A stretch of 64,000 bases of DNA from Desulfobacteraceae bacterium (GTDB taxonomy: Bacteria > Desulfobacterota > Desulfobacteria > Desulfobacterales > Desulfosarcinaceae). The position numbers were made by a program, and so were the translations under genes. The stretch is taken from NCBI GenBank assembly GCA_003599575.1, contig QZKV01000074.1, forward strand, positions 34,631 to 98,630, given 5' to 3'. Under the pieces are notes generated by a model. The model was not told the DNA's origin, did not search any database, and saw only the letters and a list, made by a program, of their open reading frames with translations. Of this stretch, positions 42,973 through 51,160 are shown piece after piece. Numbering within the stretch: the first letter of the stretch is position 1; each line of letters opens with the position of its first letter.

Positions 42973-45900
42973 ATGAAGGATTTGATGATGAGAGGGACAA
43001 GAGTGCTCCGGCTCGTGGTTGTCTTGCTTTCCTTCTTAATAACGCCGCCTGGCGGATTTGCCGATGACTTACAAGCCTGGTCCAATCTGGGGCTCTACGG
43101 AGGGCATGTCTACGATCTGGCGATCGATCCCGTCCAGCCTGCGAAAATTTTTGCCGGCACCTATCTGGGCGGCGGCTTGTTTGTCAGCCATAATGGCGGC
43201 ACCAACTGGCAAAGCGTAACAATGCCCAACTACCATGAAGGGGAGGACACCTTCAAAGATCAAGCCGTGTATGCCGTGGCGATCGCCCCCTCCAACCCGG
43301 ATGTTGTCTGGGTAGCCCACAACTATTGGGTGGCCAAAAGCATCGACGGCGGCATCACCTGGCGCAATTTGCCCAATGCGCTCATGCAAAGGGATTGTCA
43401 GAATTGCGGAGGCGAGGGCGATAATTTTCGCCTGTGCAAAGCCATTGCCATTGATCCGAACGATCCCATGGTGGTGTATGTGGGCACCAGCGGCTATGGC
43501 GGCGCCAACACCGGCGGCGCGCTGTACAAAACCATCGACGGCGGCGATTCGTGGATCAAACTGAATCAGGGCGGCAATTTCGGATACGGCATAGAGGATC
43601 TATCGATCGATGGGCAGAACAGGAATGTGTTGTGGGCTGTGACCAACAGCAACGGCGACCTGAACGTTTGGAACGGCTCGATCTATCGCAGCACGGACGG
43701 CGGCCAAAATTTCGCCTCCATTCCCAATCAGCCTTATCTGGGAGGCATTTCCGGCGTGTCGGTAAAGCCCGACGACTCCAGCGTGGTGTTTGTCAGTTGC
43801 GCATACGGGTTGATCCGCCTGGATTATGATGATCAAAGCGCCCAATGGCAGTTTTCCCAAGCGGTGCCCGGAAGTGTTTTCGCTACCGACGCGCAGTTCG
43901 CGCCATCGAACCCCGATATCGTTTACACGTGTTGGTATAGCGACCCCTATTATGGCGGCGACGGTTTGCCTAAAATCTCGCGCAGCGCGAACGGCGGCCT
44001 GACATGGCAGACCTATAGTCTGGACACGCGACTGGCAGGCAATTTATCCGTCCTGGCGATTCATCCCACTGATCCGGCGATGGTTTACGGCGGCGACTGG
44101 ACCCTGGGTATCATCGGCAGTCCTGATCACGCTCAGAACTGGACGGCACGCAACGAAGGGCTCGATGCGGTCATCGTCTATGACATCGATCTGGATGGCG
44201 GCGACAGCTCCCATATGATCGCCGCCACCAGCGGCGGGGTATTCGAACGCTCCGATGGCACCTGGCAGCGCCGATTGAATTATTTCACCAAAGCGGTCAG
44301 CTTTGATGCTTTTTCCAGCGGAGCCTTTTATGCCGGCTTGTTCGGCTATGTGGGCAAAACGACCAACCATGGCGCTGACTGGTCCTTCAGCAACTTCTTA
44401 GGTCAAGCCGATGTCAGCCACATTGCCGTCGATTCCGAGGATCCGGCCACGCTGTTCGTCACGGCCGGCACCCAGGTACAGCGAAGCCATGACGGCGGCG
44501 CCCTCTTCACCCCTGTTCTGGAGGGCGTCAACCAAGCCGGCCAACCCCATCCCATGAACGTGGTCGCCATCGACCCTTCAGACACAAACCGGATCTTCGC
44601 CGGCGGCGGCAATTTCTATGCGCCCTATGTGGCCGGTGACCTTTGGATGAGCACGGACCGGGGTGACACATGGCAGCGCACCGGTCTGACCGATGTCATC
44701 GTCAATGATGTCATCATCGATCCTGCGGCACCCCACATGATGTACGCAGGGTGCGGATTCAGCAATACCATTGAAGAAACAACGCTATTTAAAAGCACGG
44801 ACGGCGGCGCCACATGGATGGCTCAAACCACTGGCATGCCGCTGCCTGCGTGGCGCATGACCGGTTTATGGGTTGCTGCTGACAATAGCGGCATTGCCAC
44901 CGCGTGGAATGGACGGGCATTCCACATCAGCGGGTCCGCTTTGCGCGAAATGGACACCGGAACGGGCAACGATCTTTACGGTGTTTTCGGCATTTCGGCG
45001 GCCGATGTCTATGCCGTGGGCCGCAGCGGAACGATTTTGCATTATGACGGAACCGGCTGGAGCAGCATGAACAGCGGCACGAACCATGACATTCGCTCGA
45101 TTTGGGGCGATGCCCCCGGCAATTTGATCGCCGTAGGCGCCGACGGCCTCATTTTGAAATATGACGGAAACCAATGGCTCCCTATGCCCAGCGCAACCGG
45201 CCACACACTCAACGCTGTTTTCGGCACTTCCGCAGATAACATCTTTGCCGTCGGAGAAGGGGGCATCATTTTGCATTTTGACGGCGGCCATTGGATACCC
45301 ATGAATTCGGGAACAACCCATGCACTCTATGATGTCTGGGGGACCGCCGGAGTGTTTTTCGCCGTCGGCGCCCAGGGCGCGCTGTTGAAGTTCGACGGTC
45401 TGCAGTGGTCGTCCCTGCCCGGGGCAACAAGCCATAATGTTACATCGGTATGGGGAAGCAGCGCCACGCGGGTCTATGCGGCGGCCGATGCGCAAGGTCA
45501 GATCCTGCACTACGACGGCGCGCAATGGACGGTCTCAACCATTGCGGGCGAACCGAGCCTCGCAGCTGTTTGGGGGGCCGCAACAGACTCTGTTTTCGCG
45601 GTAGGCGATAAGGGAGGCGTCTTTCATTATACCGGCGGTGAATGGGTCGCACTGCGTCCTTCGGGAAGCCGGTTGCGGGCGGTCACGGACCTTGCGTTCA
45701 ACCGGCATGACCCCGGTACCGTCTATGCAGGCACGCTGGGCGCGGGCGTTTTTGTTTCACCCGACCGGGCCGGGCGATGGTTGAACCTGGGCACGCCGCC
45801 GGCCAGCGTGTATGCCATATCGGCCGGTTCCCTTTACGCCGCCACCGGTGCCGGGGTTCATCAATGTTCAGGTATCGGCGTCATCGCCGGTTATGTTCGC

Positions 45901-47616
45901 AATCAGGCCGGCCGGAGCATGATCGATAACGCCACGGTGGCCACCGATTTAGGCAACCGCTGTCCATCCATCGGGGGCATGTATATGATGGTGGTGCCGG
46001 CCGGGATCTTCAACCTCTTTGCCGCCGCGGACAACTATCAACTATCTCGGGCCGACAATATCGCGGTGTATGGCGGCGAGGTCACCTGGCGTGACTTCGA
46101 CATGAATCCGGTCGGAGCATTCGTACCGGACCGTTTGCCCGAAAACGCCGGTTCACACGCAAACGCTGCCGGCGGTGGATACTGTTTCATCGGCACTGCG
46201 ATTGCGCCGGGCACTCGATTGTGGCTCATCGCCGCTGTGATGCTCGCGGCAATTGCGATACCCGGTATCTGCGTCGGGAAGCGAAATAAGAGCGCGTACT
46301 TGTTCTTGGCCGTCTTAGGCATCATGGGAGTCCGGGACGCTTGCGGTTTTACGATTTTCGAGCAGGTCGGGGTTGCCTCTGCGCCGGTACCCGTAGGCTC
46401 GGGCGCCCGGGCCATGGGGATGGGCGGCGCATTCATCGCGGTGGCCGACGATGCGACGGCAGCGTCCTGGAATCCGGCCGGCCTGATCCAGCTCGAAAAG
46501 CCCGAACTGTCGATCGTCGGCGCGTTTACGAGCCGCCGCAGCGACTTCCAGTCCGATACCCATCCTGAAATTGACAGCAGCCCAAGGGAGGACACGCTCA
46601 ACCTCAACTATCTGAGCGCCAGCTATCCCTTCCACTTGATCAAGAATATTGTGATTTCGATAAACTATCAGCAGTTGTACGACTTCGAGCGCAGCTTCGA
46701 ACATCCTTTCGACTTTTCCGGTGCGGGCATCGATCTACGGCAGCAGGTCCGCTATTCCCAAAGCGGCCGGTTGAGTGCGCTGGGCATTGCCGGAGCCGTC
46801 GAACTGACCCCGCGGTTATCGCTGGGGATCACCTGCAATGTCTGGACGGACGAACTCGGCTGGGACAATGGCTGGGAGGAAACCTACCAGGCAGTCTCCA
46901 CGGGCAGCCAATCGGGCGTGCCGGTGTCGATCGATACGCGCATCGGCGATGAATATGAAAAATTCCGCGGGATCAACTTCAACGTGGGCCTGCTGTGGGA
47001 TACCGGGCGCTGGGGCAATTTCGGCGCCGTCGTAAAGACACCGTTCACCGCTTCCCTGGTGCACCGATTCCACTTTCAGCAAACCCAGGTCAACGGCCCC
47101 CCGCTCAACACCACGACGACCACCGGCCCGCTGACGATCGACGAAGAGATCGAGCTGGAGATGCCGTGGTCTTTCGGTCTGGGGTGGTCCAAGCGATACG
47201 GCGACCGTTGGACTTTGAGCCTGGACGTCAGCAGGACCTACTGGGATGATTATACCCTGATCGACGGACAAGGACAGGAATTCAGTCCCGTGGACGGCCG
47301 GCCCAAGGCGCAGAGCCGCGTCGATCCCACCACGCACGTTCGGGCAGGCTTCGAATACCTTTTTCTGATGCAGGGGAGAAAACTGGCGTTTCCGCTGCGC
47401 GGCGGCCTTTTTTACGATCCCGAACCTTTCCAGGGAAGCCCCAACGACTTTTTCGGGGCATCCCTGGGGGGAGGCCTCACGGGGCATTGCTTCAGTCTGG
47501 ATGTGGCCTATCAGATTCGCTGGGGGCGGGATATCGATACCGGCAACCTGATCGCCACGAGCCATGCCGACGTGATTCAGCATCTGTTGCTGACGTCGCT
47601 GATTTACTACTTTTAG
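42973..47616 (+). CDS. 1547-aa secreted propeller protein fused to FadL/PorV-like outer membrane barrel
   Basis: Residues 1-30 form a signal peptide. About 30-640 are BNR/Asp-box propeller repeats (SxDGGxxW motifs such as SHNGGTNWQ, SADGGLTWQ-like, STDRGDTWQ). About 655-900 hold a second propeller of ~43-residue units (ILHYDGTGWSSMNSGT..., ILKYDGNQWLPM..., ILHFDGGHWIPM...). A CarboxypepD_reg-like domain follows (about 975-1050). Then comes GGGYCFIGTA (about 1066), a hydrophobic helix and basic GKRNK, like a C-terminal sorting signal. A second hydrophobic stretch then leads into SGARAMGMGGAFIAVADDATAASWNPAGL, the start of a FadL/PorV-type beta-barrel ending LLTSLIYYF. It reads as two proteins joined in frame. 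Confidence 0.75.
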   Translation: MKDLMMRGTRVLRLVVVLLSFLITPPGGFADDLQAWSNLGLYGGHVYDLAIDPVQPAKIFAGTYLGGGLFVSHNGGTNWQSVTMPNYHEGEDTFKDQAVYAVAIAPSNPDVVWVAHNYWVAKSIDGGITWRNLPNALMQRDCQNCGGEGDNFRLCKAIAIDPNDPMVVYVGTSGYGGANTGGALYKTIDGGDSWIKLNQGGNFGYGIEDLSIDGQNRNVLWAVTNSNGDLNVWNGSIYRSTDGGQNFASIPNQPYLGGISGVSVKPDDSSVVFVSCAYGLIRLDYDDQSAQWQFSQAVPGSVFATDAQFAPSNPDIVYTCWYSDPYYGGDGLPKISRSANGGLTWQTYSLDTRLAGNLSVLAIHPTDPAMVYGGDWTLGIIGSPDHAQNWTARNEGLDAVIVYDIDLDGGDSSHMIAATSGGVFERSDGTWQRRLNYFTKAVSFDAFSSGAFYAGLFGYVGKTTNHGADWSFSNFLGQADVSHIAVDSEDPATLFVTAGTQVQRSHDGGALFTPVLEGVNQAGQPHPMNVVAIDPSDTNRIFAGGGNFYAPYVAGDLWMSTDRGDTWQRTGLTDVIVNDVIIDPAAPHMMYAGCGFSNTIEETTLFKSTDGGATWMAQTTGMPLPAWRMTGLWVAADNSGIATAWNGRAFHISGSALREMDTGTGNDLYGVFGISAADVYAVGRSGTILHYDGTGWSSMNSGTNHDIRSIWGDAPGNLIAVGADGLILKYDGNQWLPMPSATGHTLNAVFGTSADNIFAVGEGGIILHFDGGHWIPMNSGTTHALYDVWGTAGVFFAVGAQGALLKFDGLQWSSLPGATSHNVTSVWGSSATRVYAAADAQGQILHYDGAQWTVSTIAGEPSLAAVWGAATDSVFAVGDKGGVFHYTGGEWVALRPSGSRLRAVTDLAFNRHDPGTVYAGTLGAGVFVSPDRAGRWLNLGTPPASVYAISAGSLYAATGAGVHQCSGIGVIAGYVRNQAGRSMIDNATVATDLGNRCPSIGGMYMMVVPAGIFNLFAAADNYQLSRADNIAVYGGEVTWRDFDMNPVGAFVPDRLPENAGSHANAAGGGYCFIGTAIAPGTRLWLIAAVMLAAIAIPGICVGKRNKSAYLFLAVLGIMGVRDACGFTIFEQVGVASAPVPVGSGARAMGMGGAFIAVADDATAASWNPAGLIQLEKPELSIVGAFTSRRSDFQSDTHPEIDSSPREDTLNLNYLSASYPFHLIKNIVISINYQQLYDFERSFEHPFDFSGAGIDLRQQVRYSQSGRLSALGIAGAVELTPRLSLGITCNVWTDELGWDNGWEETYQAVSTGSQSGVPVSIDTRIGDEYEKFRGINFNVGLLWDTGRWGNFGAVVKTPFTASLVHRFHFQQTQVNGPPLNTTTTTGPLTIDEEIELEMPWSFGLGWSKRYGDRWTLSLDVSRTYWDDYTLIDGQGQEFSPVDGRPKAQSRVDPTTHVRAGFEYLFLMQGRKLAFPLRGGLFYDPEPFQGSPNDFFGASLGGGLTGHCFSLDVAYQIRWGRDIDTGNLIATSHADVIQHLLLTSLIYYF

Positions 47617-47629
47617 GCCGATGCCGATC

Positions 47630-47775
47630 AGAAGTGGTCTCAAAACCTTCAATCGGGCTTAAGGCCGCGACGGGGGCAAGGGTTCAACCGCAGGAATACA
47701 TTTAGTATTTCGAGGATTGAACCCTTGCCCCCAACAAAGGATTTGAGCCCGAGGGGAGGTTTTGAAACCACTTCT
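47630..47775. repeat. 146-base imperfect palindrome
   Basis: Arms 47630-47692 and 47713-47775 pair over about 60 bases (AGAAGTGGT...GGGGGCAAGGGTTCAA against its complement, with a few mismatches) around a short AT-rich loop that has its own mini-hairpin. It lies between the fusion gene and the CsgG-like lipoprotein gene and may terminate or process the transcript, or be a mobile palindromic element. Confidence 0.85.
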
Positions 47776-47808
47776 AAGCAGGCCGTAAAAAGGCGTAACC
47801 TCTCAACG

Positions 47809-49779
47809 ATGAAATGCCGCTCATTAAAAATCGCATTTTGCTTCCTGCTGGGATTGATGCCGGGCATTATGGCGGCGTGCGGTCCCTCGGCGCGCGAAGC
47901 ACTGCATCCTTCAGCCGGCAAACTGTTCCGGCAGCGCTGGTGGAACCATTACGTGCGCGCGCTGGAAGCAGCCGAGCGGCAAGTGTACGACGCCGCGCTG
48001 ACCGATCTGGAGCTGGCGGTGCAGCAACGCGAGCATGACCAGCGTATGGCCCGGACCTACGGCATGCATTTCATCGATTACTTCCCGCATCGCGAATTGG
48101 GCATCATTTATTGGCTGCGAGGGAACCTGGCGTGCGCCCGCGAGGAGCTGGAAAGCTCCATCCGCCAGTATCCCACGGCCAAGGCGCTCTTTTACCTGGA
48201 CGAAGTGCGCAAAGCACTGCTTCATCAAAAAGGTGTTCGCGGGGGGCCGCCCCAACTGTACCTTTTGCTGCCGGAGACGCCTTTTTGGACGCGCGACGAT
48301 CCCGTTTGCATCGGCGGGCGGGCGGTTGACCCCAACTATGTGTCGGCGCTCAGCGTCGATGGAGCCCCTGTCCATATGCCGGGGTCTCAGCAGGAAGTGA
48401 CGTTCGAACACTGTCTGGCCCTCCCCCAGGGGGCACATAGGGTCGATGTAAAGGCCGCCAACCTGCTGGGGCTCAGCACGCAACGGCCCGTGGATGTCCA
48501 TGTCGACCGGCAGGGGCCGTTCATCGTCGTAGAACGAATCAGCGACCGCGGTGCGGAAATCGTGATCGATGGAACCATCTTCGATGACGCCGGCGTCACC
48601 CGTTTTGAGGTCAACCAAACCCCGCTGCCGGTGATTTCCGCCGATCAGTCCTCCTTTTCTTTTCGAATGTCCCGCCGGCAGCCGGCCCTGCGTATCGAAG
48701 CCGAAGATCGTCTTGGCAATGTCACCACCGCCCACGCGGAACCCGCCGATTGGCTGAGTGCGCTTCAGCGCCCCATGATCGTGGCCGTCTTGAAGACGAC
48801 CGGTCTTTTCGAGCGCCGCGATGCATCGGCGCCGGTCATCCGGATAGAAGAGTGGACCGAAACCCAGACCGTTTATATGGACAGGGTCGTCGTCAGCGGC
48901 AGTGTGCGCGACGACCGCCAGGTGGCGGATCTCACCATCAACGGCACCGCCGTGCTGCCGCGCCCCGGGGCCATGGCTTTCTTCTCGCATTTCATCGCCC
49001 TGCAACCGGGATCGAACACCATCACCGTCCGTGCCGTAGACGCCGCCGGCAATCCAGCCCAGCAGCAATTCTGCATCGAACGCAAGTTGCCCGCGGCGAT
49101 GCTGTTTTCGGAACGCCTGCGCCTGACGCTGATGCCTTTCGCGGACAATGATGCCACCCCTTCGAGCGACGCGGCTTTCCAGGACAACTTCGTCCACCAG
49201 ATGGTCCAGCGGCGCCGGTTTCAAATCGTTGAACGGGAGCATCTGGACTTGATCCTGCAGGAGCATAAAATCAACCGCACGCATCTGATCGATCCCGCCA
49301 CCGCGCTTCAAATAGGACGCTTGTCCGCAGCCCACGTTTTTGCGGCCGGCAGTTTGGTAAAGACCCGCATGGGCATCGAAGCCATCAGCCGCATCGTTGA
49401 CACGGAAACGGGCGAGGTCCTGGAAACCACCGATGCCTACGCGGAAGACAACGGCCTGAGCGGACTCAAAGCCCTGGCCGAAACGCTGGCCCTGAAGATC
49501 CATCGGGAGTTCCCCCTGGCGAATGGAACGGTGCTTCAAAAACAAGGCGGCATGATCGCGACCGATTTGGGGCCGGATGAAATCCGCGCCCAGCGACGCT
49601 TGATCGTTTACAGGGAGATTCCCGTCCACTTTCCCGGGAGCGGCCGCCGGGCAGGCAGTGATTTCGAGGTGTTGGGACACGCCCGGGTGGTGCAGTGCCA
49701 GGAGCGCGTCTCCAAAGCCGAACTGCAGGACGACTGCAGCCCGGATATCGGGGTCATGCACAAAGTCATCACCCAGTAG
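47809..49779 (+). CDS. Lipoprotein with TPR-like, Ig-like and CsgG-like domains
   Basis: ATG 47809 opens a signal peptide with lipobox GIMAAC, so the mature protein is a lipoprotein. About residues 40-170 are helical repeats (ALEAAERQVYDAALTDLELAV). About 190-440 contain two Ig-like beta domains (VVSGSVRDDRQVADLTINGTAV; PGSNTITVRAVDAAGN). About 455-590 resemble the CsgG/FlgO periplasmic fold (LTLMPFADN, RRRFQIVEREHLDLILQEHK, ATALQIGRLSAAHVFAAGSLV). The total length is 656. The same CsgG-like module recurs in the CHAT protease encoded two genes later. The sigma gene starts 7 bases after its stop. Confidence 0.75.
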   Translation: MKCRSLKIAFCFLLGLMPGIMAACGPSAREALHPSAGKLFRQRWWNHYVRALEAAERQVYDAALTDLELAVQQREHDQRMARTYGMHFIDYFPHRELGIIYWLRGNLACAREELESSIRQYPTAKALFYLDEVRKALLHQKGVRGGPPQLYLLLPETPFWTRDDPVCIGGRAVDPNYVSALSVDGAPVHMPGSQQEVTFEHCLALPQGAHRVDVKAANLLGLSTQRPVDVHVDRQGPFIVVERISDRGAEIVIDGTIFDDAGVTRFEVNQTPLPVISADQSSFSFRMSRRQPALRIEAEDRLGNVTTAHAEPADWLSALQRPMIVAVLKTTGLFERRDASAPVIRIEEWTETQTVYMDRVVVSGSVRDDRQVADLTINGTAVLPRPGAMAFFSHFIALQPGSNTITVRAVDAAGNPAQQQFCIERKLPAAMLFSERLRLTLMPFADNDATPSSDAAFQDNFVHQMVQRRRFQIVEREHLDLILQEHKINRTHLIDPATALQIGRLSAAHVFAAGSLVKTRMGIEAISRIVDTETGEVLETTDAYAEDNGLSGLKALAETLALKIHREFPLANGTVLQKQGGMIATDLGPDEIRAQRRLIVYREIPVHFPGSGRRAGSDFEVLGHARVVQCQERVSKAELQDDCSPDIGVMHKVITQ

Positions 49780-49785
49780 GAGCGT

Positions 49786-50430
49786 ATGAACGGCCCGACG
49801 GACAAGGAGATCATAAAAGGCTGCCTGGGCGGTGACCGCGCTCTGCAGGAGCACTTCATCCGGCGGTTTTCACGCCTGGTGTACAGCACCATCCACAGGG
49901 TGGTGAAAGCCAAAGGCGCCACGCTGACCGATCAGGATATGGAAGATCTGCACAACTCCGCGTTCGTGCAGCTGTTCGATCGGGGATGCCGCAAACTGCG
50001 CCGCTATCAGGGCAGGAACGGTTGCAGCCTGGCCTCCTGGGTCCGCATGATCACCGTGCGCATGGTTTTGGATCATCTGCGGTTCGACAAAGACGCCCTG
50101 GCGCACCGGGAGTGCCTGATGCCGCTGGATGAGATCCTGGATCTGGCCTCCGCCAGCGCATCGCCTTTGATGCAGTTGACCGCCAAAGAGCAAGTCCGAT
50201 TGATCGAGAAGGGATTGCGGACGCTGTCGGCCGGGGATCAACTGATGATCCGGCTGCATTGCCTGGAGGGGCAGCCGTTGGCCCGTGTGGCCGCCATATT
50301 GAAAATATCCGCGGCCAATGTCTACTCGGTGAAACACAGAGCCGTGCAACGCCTTGCGGCGGCCGTACAAAAACAGACGACATCAAAATCGCATGCAATA
50401 AAAAGCGATCCAGCGCGTCAATTGAAGTAG
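49786..50430 (+). CDS. RNA polymerase sigma-70 family (ECF-like) sigma factor
   Basis: The 214-residue protein has region 2 (LVYSTIHRVVK...DLHNSAFVQLFD...YQGRNGCSLASWVRMITVRMVLDHLR) and region 4 (GLRTLSAGDQLMIRLHCLEGQPLARVAAILKISAANVYSVKHRAVQRL), with no region 1 or 3: an ECF-type factor. GTAGGAGC precedes the ATG. Genes for a CsgG-like lipoprotein (7 bases upstream) and a zinc-finger anti-sigma-like protein (48 bases downstream) flank it, so it is probably co-transcribed and controlled by the latter. The target promoter is unknown. Confidence 0.85.
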   Translation: MNGPTDKEIIKGCLGGDRALQEHFIRRFSRLVYSTIHRVVKAKGATLTDQDMEDLHNSAFVQLFDRGCRKLRRYQGRNGCSLASWVRMITVRMVLDHLRFDKDALAHRECLMPLDEILDLASASASPLMQLTAKEQVRLIEKGLRTLSAGDQLMIRLHCLEGQPLARVAAILKISAANVYSVKHRAVQRLAAAVQKQTTSKSHAIKSDPARQLK

Positions 50431-50477
50431 CACGCCGGGGATGACTCCCGGCAGGCACAAACGAATGGGAAAACGGA

Positions 50478-51128
50478 ATGGGCCGTCATTGTCCCGATGA
50501 TGAAATCTTGATGGACTACCTGGAAGGCCGCCTGAGCGGACGCAGGCGCGCCCGGGTTGAAGGGCACTTGGCCGGCTGCTCCAGCTGCCGCGAGCAAATC
50601 CGCATTTGCGCGGAGTTGATCTTCGGCGATGGCGCGGATGAGGAGATCGCGGTTCCGGCGGCCGTCACCCGGCGCGCCATCCAGGCGGTGACCGGACAAT
50701 CGACAAGAACCCGCCCGGCCGATACGCGGGCCTTCATGGCCCGAGGCATGGCCCTGATAGAAAAGCTTACCGGTGGGGCGGCATTGTCACCGGTGCCGGT
50801 GCGCGGTCCGTTATCGGCCGAATCCAGACACCTGATCCGCCGGCATAAAAGTTTCCAGGATCTGGAAGTGATCATCGAAATCGAGAAAAGGGATGTGGCC
50901 GAGGCATCGATCCGGGTGGGCGTGGTTACGGGGAAATTGCCCCTGCGCATATCCCTCGTCCAGGGCCGACGCGAGGTGGCCTCCCTGGTCTGCGGCCTCA
51001 CGCCGGTTCTATTCGATGAGATTCCATTCGGAGCCTACAGCTTGATTTTTGTTCACGACGGGCGGGTGATCGGTGAGTATCCCTTTGAAATCATCGACAG
51101 CAACGGGACATCATCGCCAAAGGAGTAA
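50478..51128 (+). CDS. Soluble zinc-finger anti-sigma-like protein
   Basis: The 216-residue protein starts with an anti-sigma zinc-finger domain (DEILMDYLEGRLSGRRRARVEGHLAGCSSC), where HxxxCxxC supplies the zinc site. Unusually, no membrane segment follows. Instead there is a linker (about 55-115) and a beta-rich C-terminal domain (SFQDLEVIIEIEKRDVAEASIRVGV...EIPFGAYSLIFVHDGRVIGEY). The Zn-domain presumably binds the sigma factor encoded before it; the C-terminal domain may sense a ligand or be a protease target. The CHAT gene follows 32 bases later. Confidence 0.8.
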   Translation: MGRHCPDDEILMDYLEGRLSGRRRARVEGHLAGCSSCREQIRICAELIFGDGADEEIAVPAAVTRRAIQAVTGQSTRTRPADTRAFMARGMALIEKLTGGAALSPVPVRGPLSAESRHLIRRHKSFQDLEVIIEIEKRDVAEASIRVGVVTGKLPLRISLVQGRREVASLVCGLTPVLFDEIPFGAYSLIFVHDGRVIGEYPFEIIDSNGTSSPKE

Positions 51129-51160
51129 CAGGCGGCGCGCGCTTTGCCGTCGAAGCGGCC

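Noticed and set aside
42973..47616. Sialidase
   Set aside because: Asp-box propeller motifs alone do not show sialidase activity; the Arg triad and Tyr/Glu pair cannot be identified.
47911..49854. 647-codon minus-strand frame opposite the CsgG-like lipoprotein
   Set aside because: No signal or domain, and composition typical of antisense GC-rich frames.
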